A stretch of DNA of 64,000 bases from Notospermus geniculatus (lineage: Eukaryota > Nemertea > Pilidiophora > Heteronemertea > Lineidae), in assembly GCA_002633025.1 (NCBI GenBank), contig NMRB01000987.1, positions 62,001 through 126,000 of the forward strand, written 5' to 3'. The notes under the pieces were generated by a model that was not told the DNA's origin, did no database searches, and saw only the letters and a program-made list of their open reading frames with translations. The position numbers were made by a program, and so were the translations under genes. Positions 11,438 to 22,480 of the stretch are shown here, piece after piece. The stretch's first letter is position 1; each line of letters opens with the position of its first letter.

Positions 11438-14400
11438 ATGTTTGCGAAATTGAAAAAGAAGATAAAAGAGGAGGGCGGAGTTGCAGCAGAAGCGAGCCTC
11501 TCTCCAGGTGGTCCAGGAATTGCTAGTCCTGTGAGGAAAGATGGTAAGGCTAGCAAGAAAGATCTGTTGAAGGCTTTGGTCAAATAGTGTTTAGAGTCGG
11601 GTTGCTGTGAACATATTAGGTAGCTTGCCATAGGGGCAAAATTGATCGAGTCTGAAGGGTGCAGCTGGAGGGGGGTCCTCCCCAGAAAAAAATTGAAAAT
11701 CTACCCCTACTCAGATGCATTTTCCCCACATCTGACACTACAATAACTTGGCTCGAAGAGGGGAAATGACATTTTAGAGCAAAAATTTGTTTTGTCACTT
11801 TTTGCTCTCGGATGGGCGATCTGAGACTCTGTATGCGCGCTATGTAAAAGTCAGTTTGTAACAGCAAAAGCGGAGCATACAGAGTCCCAGTTACTGAGAC
11901 TAGGTAAACCATAACGTACCAGGCAATAGCCGTCAATGTCATATCGTAAAAGAAGCTATGCCTGGTCGATATGGTTACCATAACTAGACTGACTCATCAT
12001 GTATAATCAGCCAGCAACATTGGCACAAGCACTAGGCCTAATTGCAACACAGTCACTGACAGTGTCAAGTACAGTGTTGTTGCTTATGTTTGCAGTGCAG
12101 TATTTGTACAATGCCAATGCATTGAATGACATGACACTTTCTGCTGCTGCTGATCAGCACTCAGGACAGAGGAGTGCCCACTTAAAACATTGCCCAACAC
12201 AAAACTCCCCCCGCATCAACCTTCTAATGCGAATTAAGTCGAAGAGGAAAACATACACTTTTGCCCGATTCGATAGTTATAAGGTATCATCCGCGTAATA
12301 ATTGCACAGAAACAAAAATGTTTTTGATAAATGTCCAGATTTGACACCATCAGCAACCTCTTTCTGCCGGAAGTGTCAACGCCCATGCGCAGAACGAATC
12401 AACAAACATGGCGAACACTCTGACGTGTTAACAGAAAAGACCAAATAAAAGTCGGTTTTGTGGTCGATTATAGACATCTGATTGTATATTGGGCGTGGCC
12501 TCGGGTAACTTTCCATTCTGGTCTATTCATTTAACCTCCCACCTTTACCATCCTTTTGATCTCCTCCCAATTTGACGCCTCCAAAATTATCCCGTCTGTC
12601 ATCATATGCAGATGATGTAGGCCTACATGTGTGTACAGGGTGTCCCTGAAGGAAAATCCATCAAGAAATAAATGTCTCCCTAGAAGATAGATGTGTTCAG
12701 TTTGACTTCTCTCGTGTTTTCATCATAAAGTAGAAGAAACAGGCTTGCCGCCAGTGGAGCCCTGATTGCCGCCTGTCTTTACATACAACAACAAGCAGGC
12801 AGGCGCAGTCGCCGCAGAGACCCGCCCGCCACCGACCCAGAGCAGAGACAGACAGACTGAGAGAGTGCTGATGACTGTGATGTCATTTCACAAGTTGTTT
12901 CGACAGGCCCCTGGCATCTTGGATTTCTTGAATGCTAACTGCACATGTGTAGTTGTATCTGGTGGGCAAATTCGGATCTCATGACCAATCACTGGCTTTA
13001 ATTTGCCTGCTAGGCAAGCAAGTACCTTGGCCTTGTCCTCTACCCTNCATCCCAGTTTCTGCATCATCAAATTAAAGTCCGAGGGTGATCTTATGGGATA
13101 CATTGTATTGCTCCTCTTGTCCCTTAGGCTAGCTGCACATGGACGGCAAATCTCATTGCCATAGGAATGTTTGTAAAGTCGTCTGACCCGGCTGAATGAC
13201 AAGTCGAGCAGTGTTGTGTCTGTCAACTTTGAAAAACACCCCTTCCGCATTGAGATTTGGCGTCCCTGTGTACCTAGCCTTAAACAGTGTGTACTGACTG
13301 GGATAGTTGTCTTGAAATTGGCTGGGAAAAATAGGGGCCTGATTTACCGGTACTGCTGGTTGCTGGCAGGGATCCACTCTTGCAGTGAAGTCACCTCACT
13401 AACCCCAGCAGTGGAGTGGAGTGCTTGTGTACTCAGAAATGTGCAAGCAGTAAACAGATGGGCAACAACTGATTAGAGAGATCTCTATTGTGATGTAGAT
13501 TTAGTGAATGCAGTACCAGTAAATTAGCGATTAGATTAGTGTTGTAGATGATAGATTTTAGGATATTTTTGATTTGGTTGCATTTCAGGAAATAAAGGCT
13601 AAATTGCGTTTCAAGTTTTCCTCATTAGAAAAGGTAGTTCAGAGTGGTGGATGGAAACAGTCTTCTCCTGGGCTTTTTTCATCTTTTAGCTCCCATATCA
13701 GGGCTCGAAAATAGTCTGGAGCAATAGCTCCTAAGAAATGGCCTTCTGCTCCAGACAACTGCAATGTTTGGAGCTAAAAACAGTGTCGGACTAACTGGAC
13801 AGAACTTACATACATTTAATCACACAGCTTCAGAGAAACTGCTGAGTGATCCAGTGTGAAAGTACCCCTGGAGATGGTTTAGCTCCAGGGTGGAAATCCT
13901 TATTTTCGAGCCCTGCTGAGATATATCCCTATCCTGCTTCCCTCTTAATTGTTGCAAAAACCACGTAACAAAAATGGCGCACTGGAGAGGACTGGGAAGG
14001 GCCTGGGTTTGAGGTTCATTATGTTCATCAGAATATCAGGTGGTTTTCCATTCTCAAAAACTTATGAATGAAGCAAGTTTGGCGTCAAAGTGCCACTCTT
14101 TGTTTCCCCAGCACGGTGGTGTGGCAGGAATGGTTGTCTTCTCTGCACCATGGTCCGCTACAGCTGTCCTAAGGGCCCGGGGTGTGATAATCCAAGATCT
14201 TTCTTTGATTTGTTGTTTGGGATTTATCCACTTGACGGTTTCCGCCACAATGTTTTGTTATATCTTACAATTCAAAGCTTATCGTTGATACCAAAGTTGA
14301 TAATCGACTTTGGTAAACATTGCCTGCTTGGTTGCGAGGACCACAAAAATTGTGTTCGCGAGCTTCAGCTGTTTCCAACATTCCTGGTTATTGTTGACTA

Positions 14401-17400
14401 CTATGGGACATTTTCAGTGCTACTATAGTAGAACCTCTGCCAGGAGGACACCTTTCTATTAAGGACACCAATTTTCATCCCCAAATTCAGCGTTTCTATT
14501 CGTTTTGACCTGTGTACCGTAATCGGGATGCCTCTCAATTTAAATACGGACAGCATCTCCATCAGTCCCCAAAAGTTTCCTTCATAGAGAGGTTCTACTA
14601 TACATGTATATTCCTAATGAACAGATAGCTTGACTAACATTTGAATGATTATCCCGAAGTTTAAGGAAGTTCCTAGCTAAAAAAAAGCTTTGTGAAGATT
14701 TTGTGGTTCATTGTATCCCACCTTTGGCATGTCATCAGCTCACGTACATGTAGTGTCTTCACCAACTTAGCAGCAGTGATGGTTATGATACTATATCAAG
14801 AGTTGGTTTGTAACCAATCTGATGTTATGTTTAGGAACGGTCAGCTCTGGAGAAGAAACTAAAGGAAGCGAACGAATACAAAGATCGTTATTTCAAGAAA
14901 GAAGAAGAGAGTGACGAATTTAAAGATTTGACGAAGCAGGAGCTTGCCAAAGTTAAACATATGGTGAGCAAACATGTCAAATTTTCTTACCATTTGCACC
15001 TCTGTTGCTAGCTGTGGCCATATTAGCACTGATACCATCATGCCAGCAATGAAGCCCTTGATTTTCAATGACAGTAAATGTTACTGATGTGGCGAATTGA
15101 TACCCTTGTACTAATATTTGACTGTCTCTTTCAGCTGCTGAATACTCAGGAAGACCTCATATCATGTGAATCACGTTTGAATGAAAAGACGGACGAATGC
15201 GATAAAATGACCAAAAAAATCAAGGAATTGGAGAACAGTGTTGAGACTTTGCAACTAGAAGTCGACTTCCATAACTTAGAGAGGTATGGATTATAGCTCT
15301 AAATTTTTATGTCTTTTCTGTCTGCTTCTAGGCAACGAATCAGTTTTAAAACCTGTTAGAGCAAAAACGGGCTCTTTAGCTTGAGCTCTGTATCCTGAAG
15401 GAATCAGGTCCTGTTAGCATCAGTCCCCATCTCGTGCGCACGTGTGGCAGCGATGCTAAGAGGACCTGATTTCATCGGGATGAGTGTGCTGTACAAGGTT
15501 TGGTTACCCATCCTCCCCTTTGGTCTCGCTCTTCATACGCTCGCTTGTGTGCGAGCGTATGAAGAGGAGCAAGACGAAAGCCCTGCTATGGGAGGATGAA
15601 GGTTACCGTATGTCTGTTTTTATTCCAGGGAGAAACTTGATGAAGAGAAACATAAGTCATTATCAGATGCCAGCAAGTTTAGTTTATTGAGAACAAGCCT
15701 CGAAAACCAGATCTCGAGTTTAAAACAGGAATTACACGAGGTAAGTGGGAGAAATTACATGAACAAGGTTTCAGTTCGTGGAAGAACTTAGATAAACAAG
15801 GCTTGCTCTGATCGAGAGTGAAAGTCCATCCATAGGTGGCATTTCTTTCAGGATTTATGTTTGAAACTGGAAATTCAGCATTTAACTGCCGATGAGCTGT
15901 CGGTCCCCGAGCCATTGCTCACGGCTTGTTACTGTCTTCCTTTACCCTACGTCTTTGGTACTCCTCTTGTCATTACTAAAGGCTCTGCTCCACGTGAGTT
16001 TTCTTCCACAGGTTGGCTCTCTAAGTGAACCAACCATGTTAAGTTGCCCATCGAAAGCCATCTCATGAAAAAACGTTCATGTGGAAGAGTGCCTCTAGTG
16101 AACTTAACAGGAGAAGGTGCTGTTAGCCTCTCTATTTCGTTTTCATGTCCGAACTCATCCCCTGTATTTCAGAAATACACATCTTACACCAGCCTGGAGC
16201 AAGCACACACACATCTACAAGACGAGCATCAGATACTGCAGAGAAATAGTGACCTTTATAAAAACAAGGTGAGCTATTATAAACATGATATGATTAAAAA
16301 TTCTTGGACATTTGCTGATTTTAGTCTATGGCTTTGTTGAAGACTGTATTCTTATTAGAGTGTTGTCAGTTTCAATCTGTGGCCTTATAAGACTGGTGTT
16401 GACGTCATAACATGCCGACTGTTTTCAATTTCAGACTGTGGCCTTATTAGACTGTTGTTGATATCAGACTGTGGCCTTATTAGACTGTTGTTGATATCAG
16501 ACTGTGGCCTTATTAAACTGTTGTTGATATCAGACTGTGGCCTTATTAAACTGTTGTTGACTTCACACACTTGACCTTATAACATGTTGACTGTTTTCGA
16601 TTTCAGACTGTGGCCTTATTAGAAGAAAAAGATGAGCATGTGAAACATCTTCAGGACCGTGTTGAGACATTAGAGAAAAGGCTGGAAGACTCAAAACTCC
16701 CAGGGGACGACCAAACAAATGCGCTTCAAAAAGAGGTAGGTTGTTTCTCAATACTAGCGGTTACCAGTACCGGTACTTCCTTGAACAAGTGAGACAAGCT
16801 TCCTCACGCTGCATTGGGCTGAGTCATGATTGGAGGGTTTGTTTGGTAAATTTCTGGGAATGGAGTGATGAATGATATGGGAACTACACAGGGATCCTGA
16901 CGCTAGCTGCTCTTGTCATTCCACTTCTGTCTCAACCTAATTTGAAACTCTTTCTTTCCAGCGAGACGTTTTAGAAAACAAGATGACGGAGGCCAGACAG
17001 CAATTAACCGAAATCAAGTCGATATGGAGTGATAAAATAACACATCTCGAAGAGCAGATCTCGCATTTAAATACAAAGATTGCTGAGGATTCAGAGGAGT
17101 TGGTGTCGAGTCAACAGGCAGCGGAGACGATGAGGGAAGGCTTCCAGAGACAGGTAACGGGGCTTGCTACGTTTGTTAACATCTGCTGCCCCTCTTCCTG
17201 TCCCATTCCTGTCCCTTTCTGTGGAACGCCTTGTTTCTGTGAGAAATAAATTTGATGAGCATACTCTTGTCTGTCATGTGTATCATATGTAAAGTTCATA
17301 AACCAAGATGTTTGTGATCTACATGTATTTTCTGTTGACACAGGTAGAAGATTTACAAAGTAAATTAGAAGATGCTGAAAAGAGGTCTCTAGATGCGACA

Positions 17401-20400
17401 GAATTAGCAAATATCAAGGAAATACAACTTGAAAAGCAGGTGAGGGTTAAAGACCAGGGCCGACCGCACAGAAAGTCCGATAGTGCTTTTGGTGAAATTC
17501 ATTATAATTGCCGATAGCTAGGTGCCGGTAGCACTATCGGACTTCCTGAGCAGTCGGCCCTGAGTGCCAGAGGATACTTGGCACTGTCAAAGCGAGTCGC
17601 ATTCTCTATCACAAGAAGATGTCTGATTGGGATCAAACCCTGAACATCAGAGGTGTCAGTCCAGTGTTTCCACTGTGCCTCTCTGACAGCATGCTCTCTT
17701 TTCCTTGTAGATGGTGTTGCGCTAACATGTATTTATCCAGGAACGATGTCCCCTTGTTCATTGTCTCTTGTCTATTTCAGCGGCATCACTGGGAACTTGA
17801 GTTGAAGAAAGCACAACAGCAAGCATCTAACATGGAGAAAGATTTAACAGCTAAAATTGATGCGTTACAAACCCAGGTCAACACTCTACAGAAGGCATTA
17901 GATGCTGAGAAAAGTTCATTTCAACAAAAACTTGTAAGTACATACATGTGACGTGATCTTGATGTGGTTCAGATTGTGCCATGACCTTCACCATGTCGAG
18001 GCCAGTTTGTGGTGTGACTGAACTTGACTTCATGTAGTTTGTATGTGACCTCGGCATTGTTTAGTCTGTGACATTGATTAATCCATGCAGTAACCCTTGA
18101 CTTCATTTACATGTAGTCCATGCTGTGACCTTGACATTGATTAGTCTGAGCTGTGACCTTGACATTGTTTAGTCTGAGCTGTGACCTTGACATTGTTTAG
18201 TCGGAGCTGTGACCTTGACTTACCTGTCTTTCAGACCCATTTGGAGAATTCTCTTGACGAATATCTTGAGAAGGAAATTGAGACGGAGAAACACATCACC
18301 CAACTCGAGGACCAGAGACAAGCAGCTAAGGTATGTTGCTTTCTAGATATCCATATCCTATGTATCCAGGCTCAGTTCACCTCCATCTATAAGTCATGAT
18401 ACTGTTCTCTTTCAGAATGAACTTGTGGCCAAAGAGAGAGAGTGTCTTCATTCCAAGGAGAGGCTAGAGAGTGCCAATATTGAACTAGTCAAAATGACAG
18501 ATTCAGTAAGTTGACTTTTCCTGGTGGTATCTTTTTATTGGAGTCTATTACATGTAGGTGATATTTTATTACCGTACTCAGGGTTCCTGCAAGGTCTTAA
18601 AAAGTCTTAAATTTGGCACTTCCATTTTCAAGGCCTTAAAAAGTCTTAAATTTGATAATTTCTGTGGGAAGGTCTTAAAAAGGTCTTAAATTTCATATCA
18701 AGGCAGTTGTAAAAAATTGGCAGGAGATGTCAGGAAATCGCATCTCCGGGCTTCTTAAAAATCAAAATTTTTCCCAGACCCCCCACCCAAGTATCCTACC
18801 CACTTTCTTGGCCGTGTCAATCCCTGTCATTCGTCCCTTGCGGAAACCCTTCCAGGGATGTTCGGGGGCTTTATTTAGAAGAAAATAGGTCTTAAATTTT
18901 GCCGATACTTGGTCTTAAAAAGTCTTAAAAAGGTCTTAAATTTGGTGCTCCACAGGCTGCAGGAACCCTGCGTACTTCTAGGTGATATTTTATTACCGTA
19001 CTTCTAGGTGATATTTTATTACCGTACTTCTAGGTGATATTTTATTACCGTACTTTCAATAGATTGTATTTATCAATATTTGTTTCTCTTGCAGAAAAAT
19101 GTGTTGGAGAGTGATCTGTCATCCGCCAAAGACCAATTAGAAGAACTTCATAAGTTGCTCAGGTCAAAACAGCAGAATCTTTTGGAGAGTAATAAAGGTT
19201 AGTATGATAGATTGGCAGAAAAAAGATGAATTTCTGAGTGCCAAATATGGTAAGTTAGGTCTACAGACAACAGTGGGCGCATTTTATGTACTGGTACTGC
19301 AGTAGGAAAGTGGAATGCGTGGAGAAAATATGTACTGTGAGAGAGTCACCCTCTCTGTCACATGAAGTGTGGGTTAGACTGGGGTTTGAACCTGGAACTT
19401 CAGAGGTGACAGGCGTTGATGTTTCCATTGTACCACTCTGACAGCCGATAATCCAGTTTGGTGATACAATCCTGTGTGGTGTTGTCATGAATTCGTTTAC
19501 AGTTAATTTCTCCCATCTTGTTAATGACAGTTATTAAATTTTCAGAAAAAGATGAGTTTATGTTCCGAAATGCCGAGTTGTCACAACAGTTAGAGACGCT
19601 GCGTCGATCGAGCACCACAGATATCCAGGACATACAAAGAGCGCTACAGGAAAGTACGGAGGACTTATCGTCTGCTCGGGAACAGATTATAAAACTGGAA
19701 GAAAAGGTGAGAATTTTGCTTCAAAGTTGGCTCTCAATGGGCAGTTCTGCATTGTTGGTTTCCTTACGACTTACACTGAGGCCACTGACATAAATGATTG
19801 CCCATAGTTTTCTACAGGTGAGTTGCCCATAGAGAGCCAAATCATTCAAGAAAACCCTCACTTGGTGGAGTGTCTACCAGTGCTTCACGTTTGAGATCTG
19901 CAGGAGCTCAATCAGTTGAGCTCCTCAAGTGCTCAAGGAGAGCTGTTCACACTCATCAAGGAGAACTGTTCACACTCATGAAGAAGAGCTGTCCACGCTC
20001 GTGCCTGAACTTCAAGGATGCGGAGTAGTGCGGTCAATCGAGCTCCTCGACGCAATTTTGCGGGCGCGTAGGGGTGCGAGCGTGATTGCGCCCGTCTTAC
20101 ATGAAGCACTGGTGTACTCTTGATGAACCTTTGCGTCTGTTGGCGGTGAAAAGTGAGTGACATCTCAGCGATTCCTTGACACAATGTTAATTCTTGTCTA
20201 ATGATACGTTCGTACTTTTAGAATAAAGATCTGGAGAGCGAGCGTGAATCTGTATTTGTCAATATCGAGACGGAAGAGATCGCCAAGTACAAGAAAGTGG
20301 TCAAAGATCTTGAGGAGCAGCTGGCGGAGAAAACAAAGGTAACATTTAGAATTTTAAACTTGTTCCAGATTGAACCAAAAGCCTTCAGACAAATACAGCA

Positions 20401-21871
20401 TTGTTGACTCTATAGAAAATGTTGGGTACATAAATGTACAGCAGGAGGAAACCAGAGCGCCCGGAGAATATCTGCACTGTCAAATCGAGTCGCTGTCTCT
20501 ATCACATGAAGAATGAAGCCAACTGGGGATCAAACCCGCAACTTCAGTAGTGACAGGCGTTGATGTTTACACTGTGCCACTCGGGCAGCCTGCGAGCGTG
20601 GTCTGGTCGATGCCTGTTCTTGCACACGTTTGCAGAACTTCAGTCTGGAGTAATGAATCTTTATCTGCTTGGTCCATTCTGAATGCTGCTGCACTGCACA
20701 CCAGGGCCAACCGCACAGAAAGTCCCAATAGTCTACCGGCAGTTAGTTATAACACATTTTCCCATTAACTAAACCGCTGATAAGCACAGAAAGCACTATC
20801 GGACTTTCTGTGCGGTCGGCCCAGGTTGGTTTGTTATTTAGCTATACTGGGTTGAGGTAATGATATCATAAAACAATTCTTTCAGACGATAAAAATGCAA
20901 CAGCAGCGTGTCTCTGACCTCAAGAAAACATTACAGAGAGAGCTAAAAGTGCAGTCTTTACCGAATGATGAGCCAGACTCTCGTGATCCTGAACCTAGCA
21001 TACCTAAAAGTAATCCGAATCATCGGACTGACCCTAAAGCTTCCACGAATAAAGTAGCAGTACATTCCGTAGACTATGACAATTTAAATTTGCATCCACC
21101 GTCATCGAAAGAGATTGCGAACGGGACTGATGTCAATTTCAAGTATTTAAAACATGTGGTGCTCAAGTTTATGCTTAGTCGGGAATCCGAGGTGAGTACA
21201 GAGTGTTGTGTGTTTTACGTTTTGCTGCTGCGCAGGGACCTCCATTCCAGCGAGTGGCCCTTCCATGGTGATGCCCCACAGGCCTGACAGCATACCCCCT
21301 TAACTTTGGCATGTTGTTTATATTCATTTGGCACCTAAGTTGTCTTCTGTAATATTTTCGTTGAGTTTTCTGTGTAAATCATTTGAACACCATCTTGAAT
21401 GCACATCTTAGTTAGTTACACTGGTTACGTTCGTCATCGGGCGTTATAAAAAGATAAGTCAGATTCTCCTGCAGTTATGTAGGAGGAAACAGGAAGTCTG
21501 GAGAAACTTTGCACTATCGAAGAAGTCCCAGTCCCTTTCGTGACCTTGTGCACTTTATTTTCATCTTGATCCATCAAGGGTTACCATCCCTGCACCTTCG
21601 TTCTTCGCTCCGTTATTTCTGCATCCGAACGTGAAGTGATCGGAGGCCTTGATCTTTCGTGATGTTTCTTTCCCCTGTGTTTATACTTATGTTTGTCTTT
21701 CTCCCCCGACAGGCCGTTCATCTTGTCAAGGCCATCTCTACCCTCCTTGATTTCTCTCGCGATGAACAAAATATGATAAAAGAAACGTTGGAATGGAGGA
21801 TGTCGTGGTTTGGAACGAGACCGTCGCTAGGGAAGGGACAATCTGCCAAAACAATTCCTCCATCGTGGTGA
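11438..21871 (+). CDS. GOLGA1: Golgin-97 (GOLGA1), trans-Golgi coiled-coil tether with C-terminal GRIP domain
   Basis: Golgin-97 tethers vesicles at the trans-Golgi and is recruited by Arl1 binding its GRIP domain. Start [14 protein letters not shown] matches the vertebrate MFAKLKKKI start. Exons: 11438-11543, 13589-13633, 14835-14963, 15135-15283, 15629-15740, 16173-16268, 16607-16735, 16962-17153, 17344-17439, 17781-17933, 18235-18330, 18416-18505, 19095-19197, 19546-19706, 20222-20338, 20886-21191 and 21713-21871. Phases agree from 13589 on. The body is continuous coiled coil (for example [23 protein letters not shown]). Exon 20886 carries [18 protein letters not shown] and the GRIP start [13 protein letters not shown]; the last exon gives LVKAISTLL...MSWFG. 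Exon 1 ends in phase 1 but 13589 starts in phase 0, so at least one N-terminal exon is missing, probably at the 13047 join. About 745 residues are visible (human 767). Confidence 0.92.
11986..13046. repeat. Long direct duplication, copy 2 (inside golgin-97 intron 1)
   Basis: The near-identical copy of 10250-11308. It ends exactly at the single N at 13047, where sequence without similarity to copy 1's right flank begins. The position inside intron 1 and the abrupt end at an N fit either a real duplication or a second haplotype joined in by the assembler. Confidence 0.85.
13589..13633 (+). CDS. GOLGA1: Golgin-97 45-nt micro-exon
   Basis: Flanked by acceptor GGTTGCATTTCAG and donor GTAGTT. It is phase 0 on both sides and encodes [15 protein letters not shown], which aligns with the vertebrate segment around KIKEKLEIALEK. 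It is too short for ORF finding and is supported by splice sites plus this match. The weak point is the non-canonical +4/+5 of the donor. Confidence 0.65.
14427..14600. mobile_element. Foldback family D element in golgin-97 intron
   Basis: Starts TAGTAGAACCTCTGCCAGGAGGACACC and ends GAGAGGTTCTACTA, in inverted orientation and flanked by TA. The same AACCTCT...GGTGTCCT sequences recur at 7130-7195, 24690-24868 and 59970-60210. Confidence 0.55.
15509..15598. mobile_element. CATCCTCC hairpin MITE, copy 1
   Basis: Inverted ends CATCCTCC/GGAGGATG surround a hairpin (CTCTTCATACGCTCGC...GCGAGCGTATGAAGAG). GGTTACC flanks both sides. Relatives are at 39720-39820 and 62444-62539. Confidence 0.65.
16400..16606. 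repeat. Tandem array made from the golgin-97 exon acceptor and exon start
   Basis: Upstream of exon 16607 the sequence CAGACTGTGGCCTTATTA, which is the real 3' splice site plus the first 15 nt of the exon, is repeated four more times at about 36-bp spacing with spacer GACTGTTGTTGATAT or a close variant. The final repeat runs into the true exon (ACTGTGGCCTTATTAGAAGAA). An earlier relative near 16345-16390 shows the same CTGTGGCCTTATAAGACTG core. Confidence 0.8.
17455..17562. mobile_element. CAGGGCCGACCGCACAG hairpin MITE, copy 1
   Basis: The left arm CAGGGCCGACCGCACAGAAA and following GTCCGATAGTGCT are mirrored by AGCACTATCGGACTTCCTG...GTCGGCCCTG. A second copy with the same arms is at 20701-20822, also in a golgin-97 intron. 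Confidence 0.65.
17566..17698 (-). mobile_element. tRNA-derived SINE, copy in golgin-97 intron
   Basis: Reverse-oriented copy of the SINE best seen at 45426-45545. It shows the complement of a B box (GGGATCAAACCCTGAAC), then GGTGTCAGTCCAGTGTTTCCACTGTGCCTCTCTGACAGC, the complement of the A-box side. Other reverse copies lie at about 19305-19445 and 20445-20592, with a fragment near 21483-21545. Confidence 0.6.
18045..18228. repeat. ~32-bp minisatellite in golgin-97 intron
   Basis: The unit GAGCTGTGACCTTGACATTG plus TTTAGTCT repeats about four times cleanly and more weakly upstream. It runs directly into the polypyrimidine tract of exon 18235. Confidence 0.65.
18579..18970. mobile_element. hAT-like MITE with CAGGGTTCCTGCA ends
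   Basis: The left end is CAGGGTTCCTGCAAGGTCTT and the right end GCAGGAACCCTG. GTCTTAAAAAGTCTTAAATTT repeats occur near both ends. CAGGG termini fit the hAT superfamily. CGTACT flanks both sides, but the site is inside a TACTTCTAGGTGATATTTTATTACCG tandem repeat (three more units at 18971-19055), so the true target duplication is unclear. Confidence 0.65.
19305..19445 (-). mobile_element. tRNA-derived SINE copy
   Basis: Reverse orientation. GGGGTTTGAACCTGGAAC (B-box complement) is followed by TTCAGAGGTGACAGGCGTTGATG and TTTCCATTGTACCACTCTGACAGCC, the complement of the A-box side. Confidence 0.65.
19724..19873. mobile_element. Foldback family A copy in golgin-97 intron
   Basis: GTTGGCTCTCAATGGGCAGT at the left and TTGCCCATAGAGAGCCAA...CCCTCACTTGGTGGAG at the right are inverted relative to each other, as in the full copy at 22979-23155. 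Confidence 0.6.
20445..20592 (-). mobile_element. tRNA-derived SINE copy
   Basis: Reverse orientation, beginning with the tail complement CAGGAGGAAACCAGAGCGCC. It then shows CACATGAAGAATGAAGCCAA, the B-box complement GGGGATCAAACCCGCAAC and the A-box side ending CCACTCGGGCAGC. Confidence 0.65.
20701..20822. mobile_element. CAGGGCCGACCGCACAG hairpin MITE, copy 2
   Basis: Arms CCAGGGCCAACCGCACAG and CTGTGCGGTCGGCCCAGG face each other across a GCACTATCGGACTTT inner arm. It is related to 17455-17562. Confidence 0.65.
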
Positions 21872-21955
21872 TAGGTGGCGCTTTACATTGTCATTGTACT
21901 AGTCTGTGAATGCATCAGAAAGAAAGAGGTGCTTATGATGCTGTCACCAGAGTCC

Positions 21956-22117
21956 AGCAGACGGCATCTTCTGTCAAAGTTTTCTCACATCCTATGGTAT
22001 TGATTGGAAAATATTTGAAGAAATGTTCCTGTGAACCATCTGAGAAATTCTTCTTCAAATATTTTCCAATTCATTTCGAAGGCTTTTAGAAAACTTTAAC
22101 AGAAGATACTGTCTGCT
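21956..22117. mobile_element. Foldback element between the two golgin-97 terminal exons
   Basis: An imperfect palindrome of about 75-bp arms. AGCAGACGGCATCTTCTGTC and AAAGTTTTCT pair with AGAAAACTTTAACAGAAGATACTGTCTGCT. Inside, ATTGGAAAATATTTGAAGAA pairs with TTCTTCAAATATTTTCCAAT. Confidence 0.7.
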
Positions 22118-22480
22118 CCAACCTGGGGGCAGATGAGTTGACAGGTGCGGATCCAGGATTTTTGGCAGAGGGGGGTCAGGGCCGCTGAGGGCAGTTGTTG
22201 CAGGCGGGCGCCGAAGATGCGCGCACCGACCGGGGGTCTGGGGGTCCTCCGCCAGAAAATTTTGAAATCTAGAAGGCCGTAGATGCGATTTCCTGGCATC
22301 TCAGTATGAAAACAGAAGCTTTATTCTTGCGTTTCTTGCTTATTGTCACAAGTTATTGAAAAAAAACAATTGGTGGTGGCGAGCAGGGGGGTCACGACCC
22401 CCAACCCCCCTCTGGATCCGCGTCTGGTTGATGTCTTGTATATTGATCTGGTTATCATATTCGTCCCGTTCTTTTGCCAG

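Noticed and set aside
12888-13377. Minus-strand open frames crossing the N at 13047 (120 and 74 codons)
   Set aside because: They are in different frames, have no recognisable domain, and one depends on the unknown base at an assembly join.
16385-16570. Minus-strand frame with repeated [11 protein letters not shown]
   Set aside because: It is an in-frame reading of the 36-bp intronic tandem array, not a protein.
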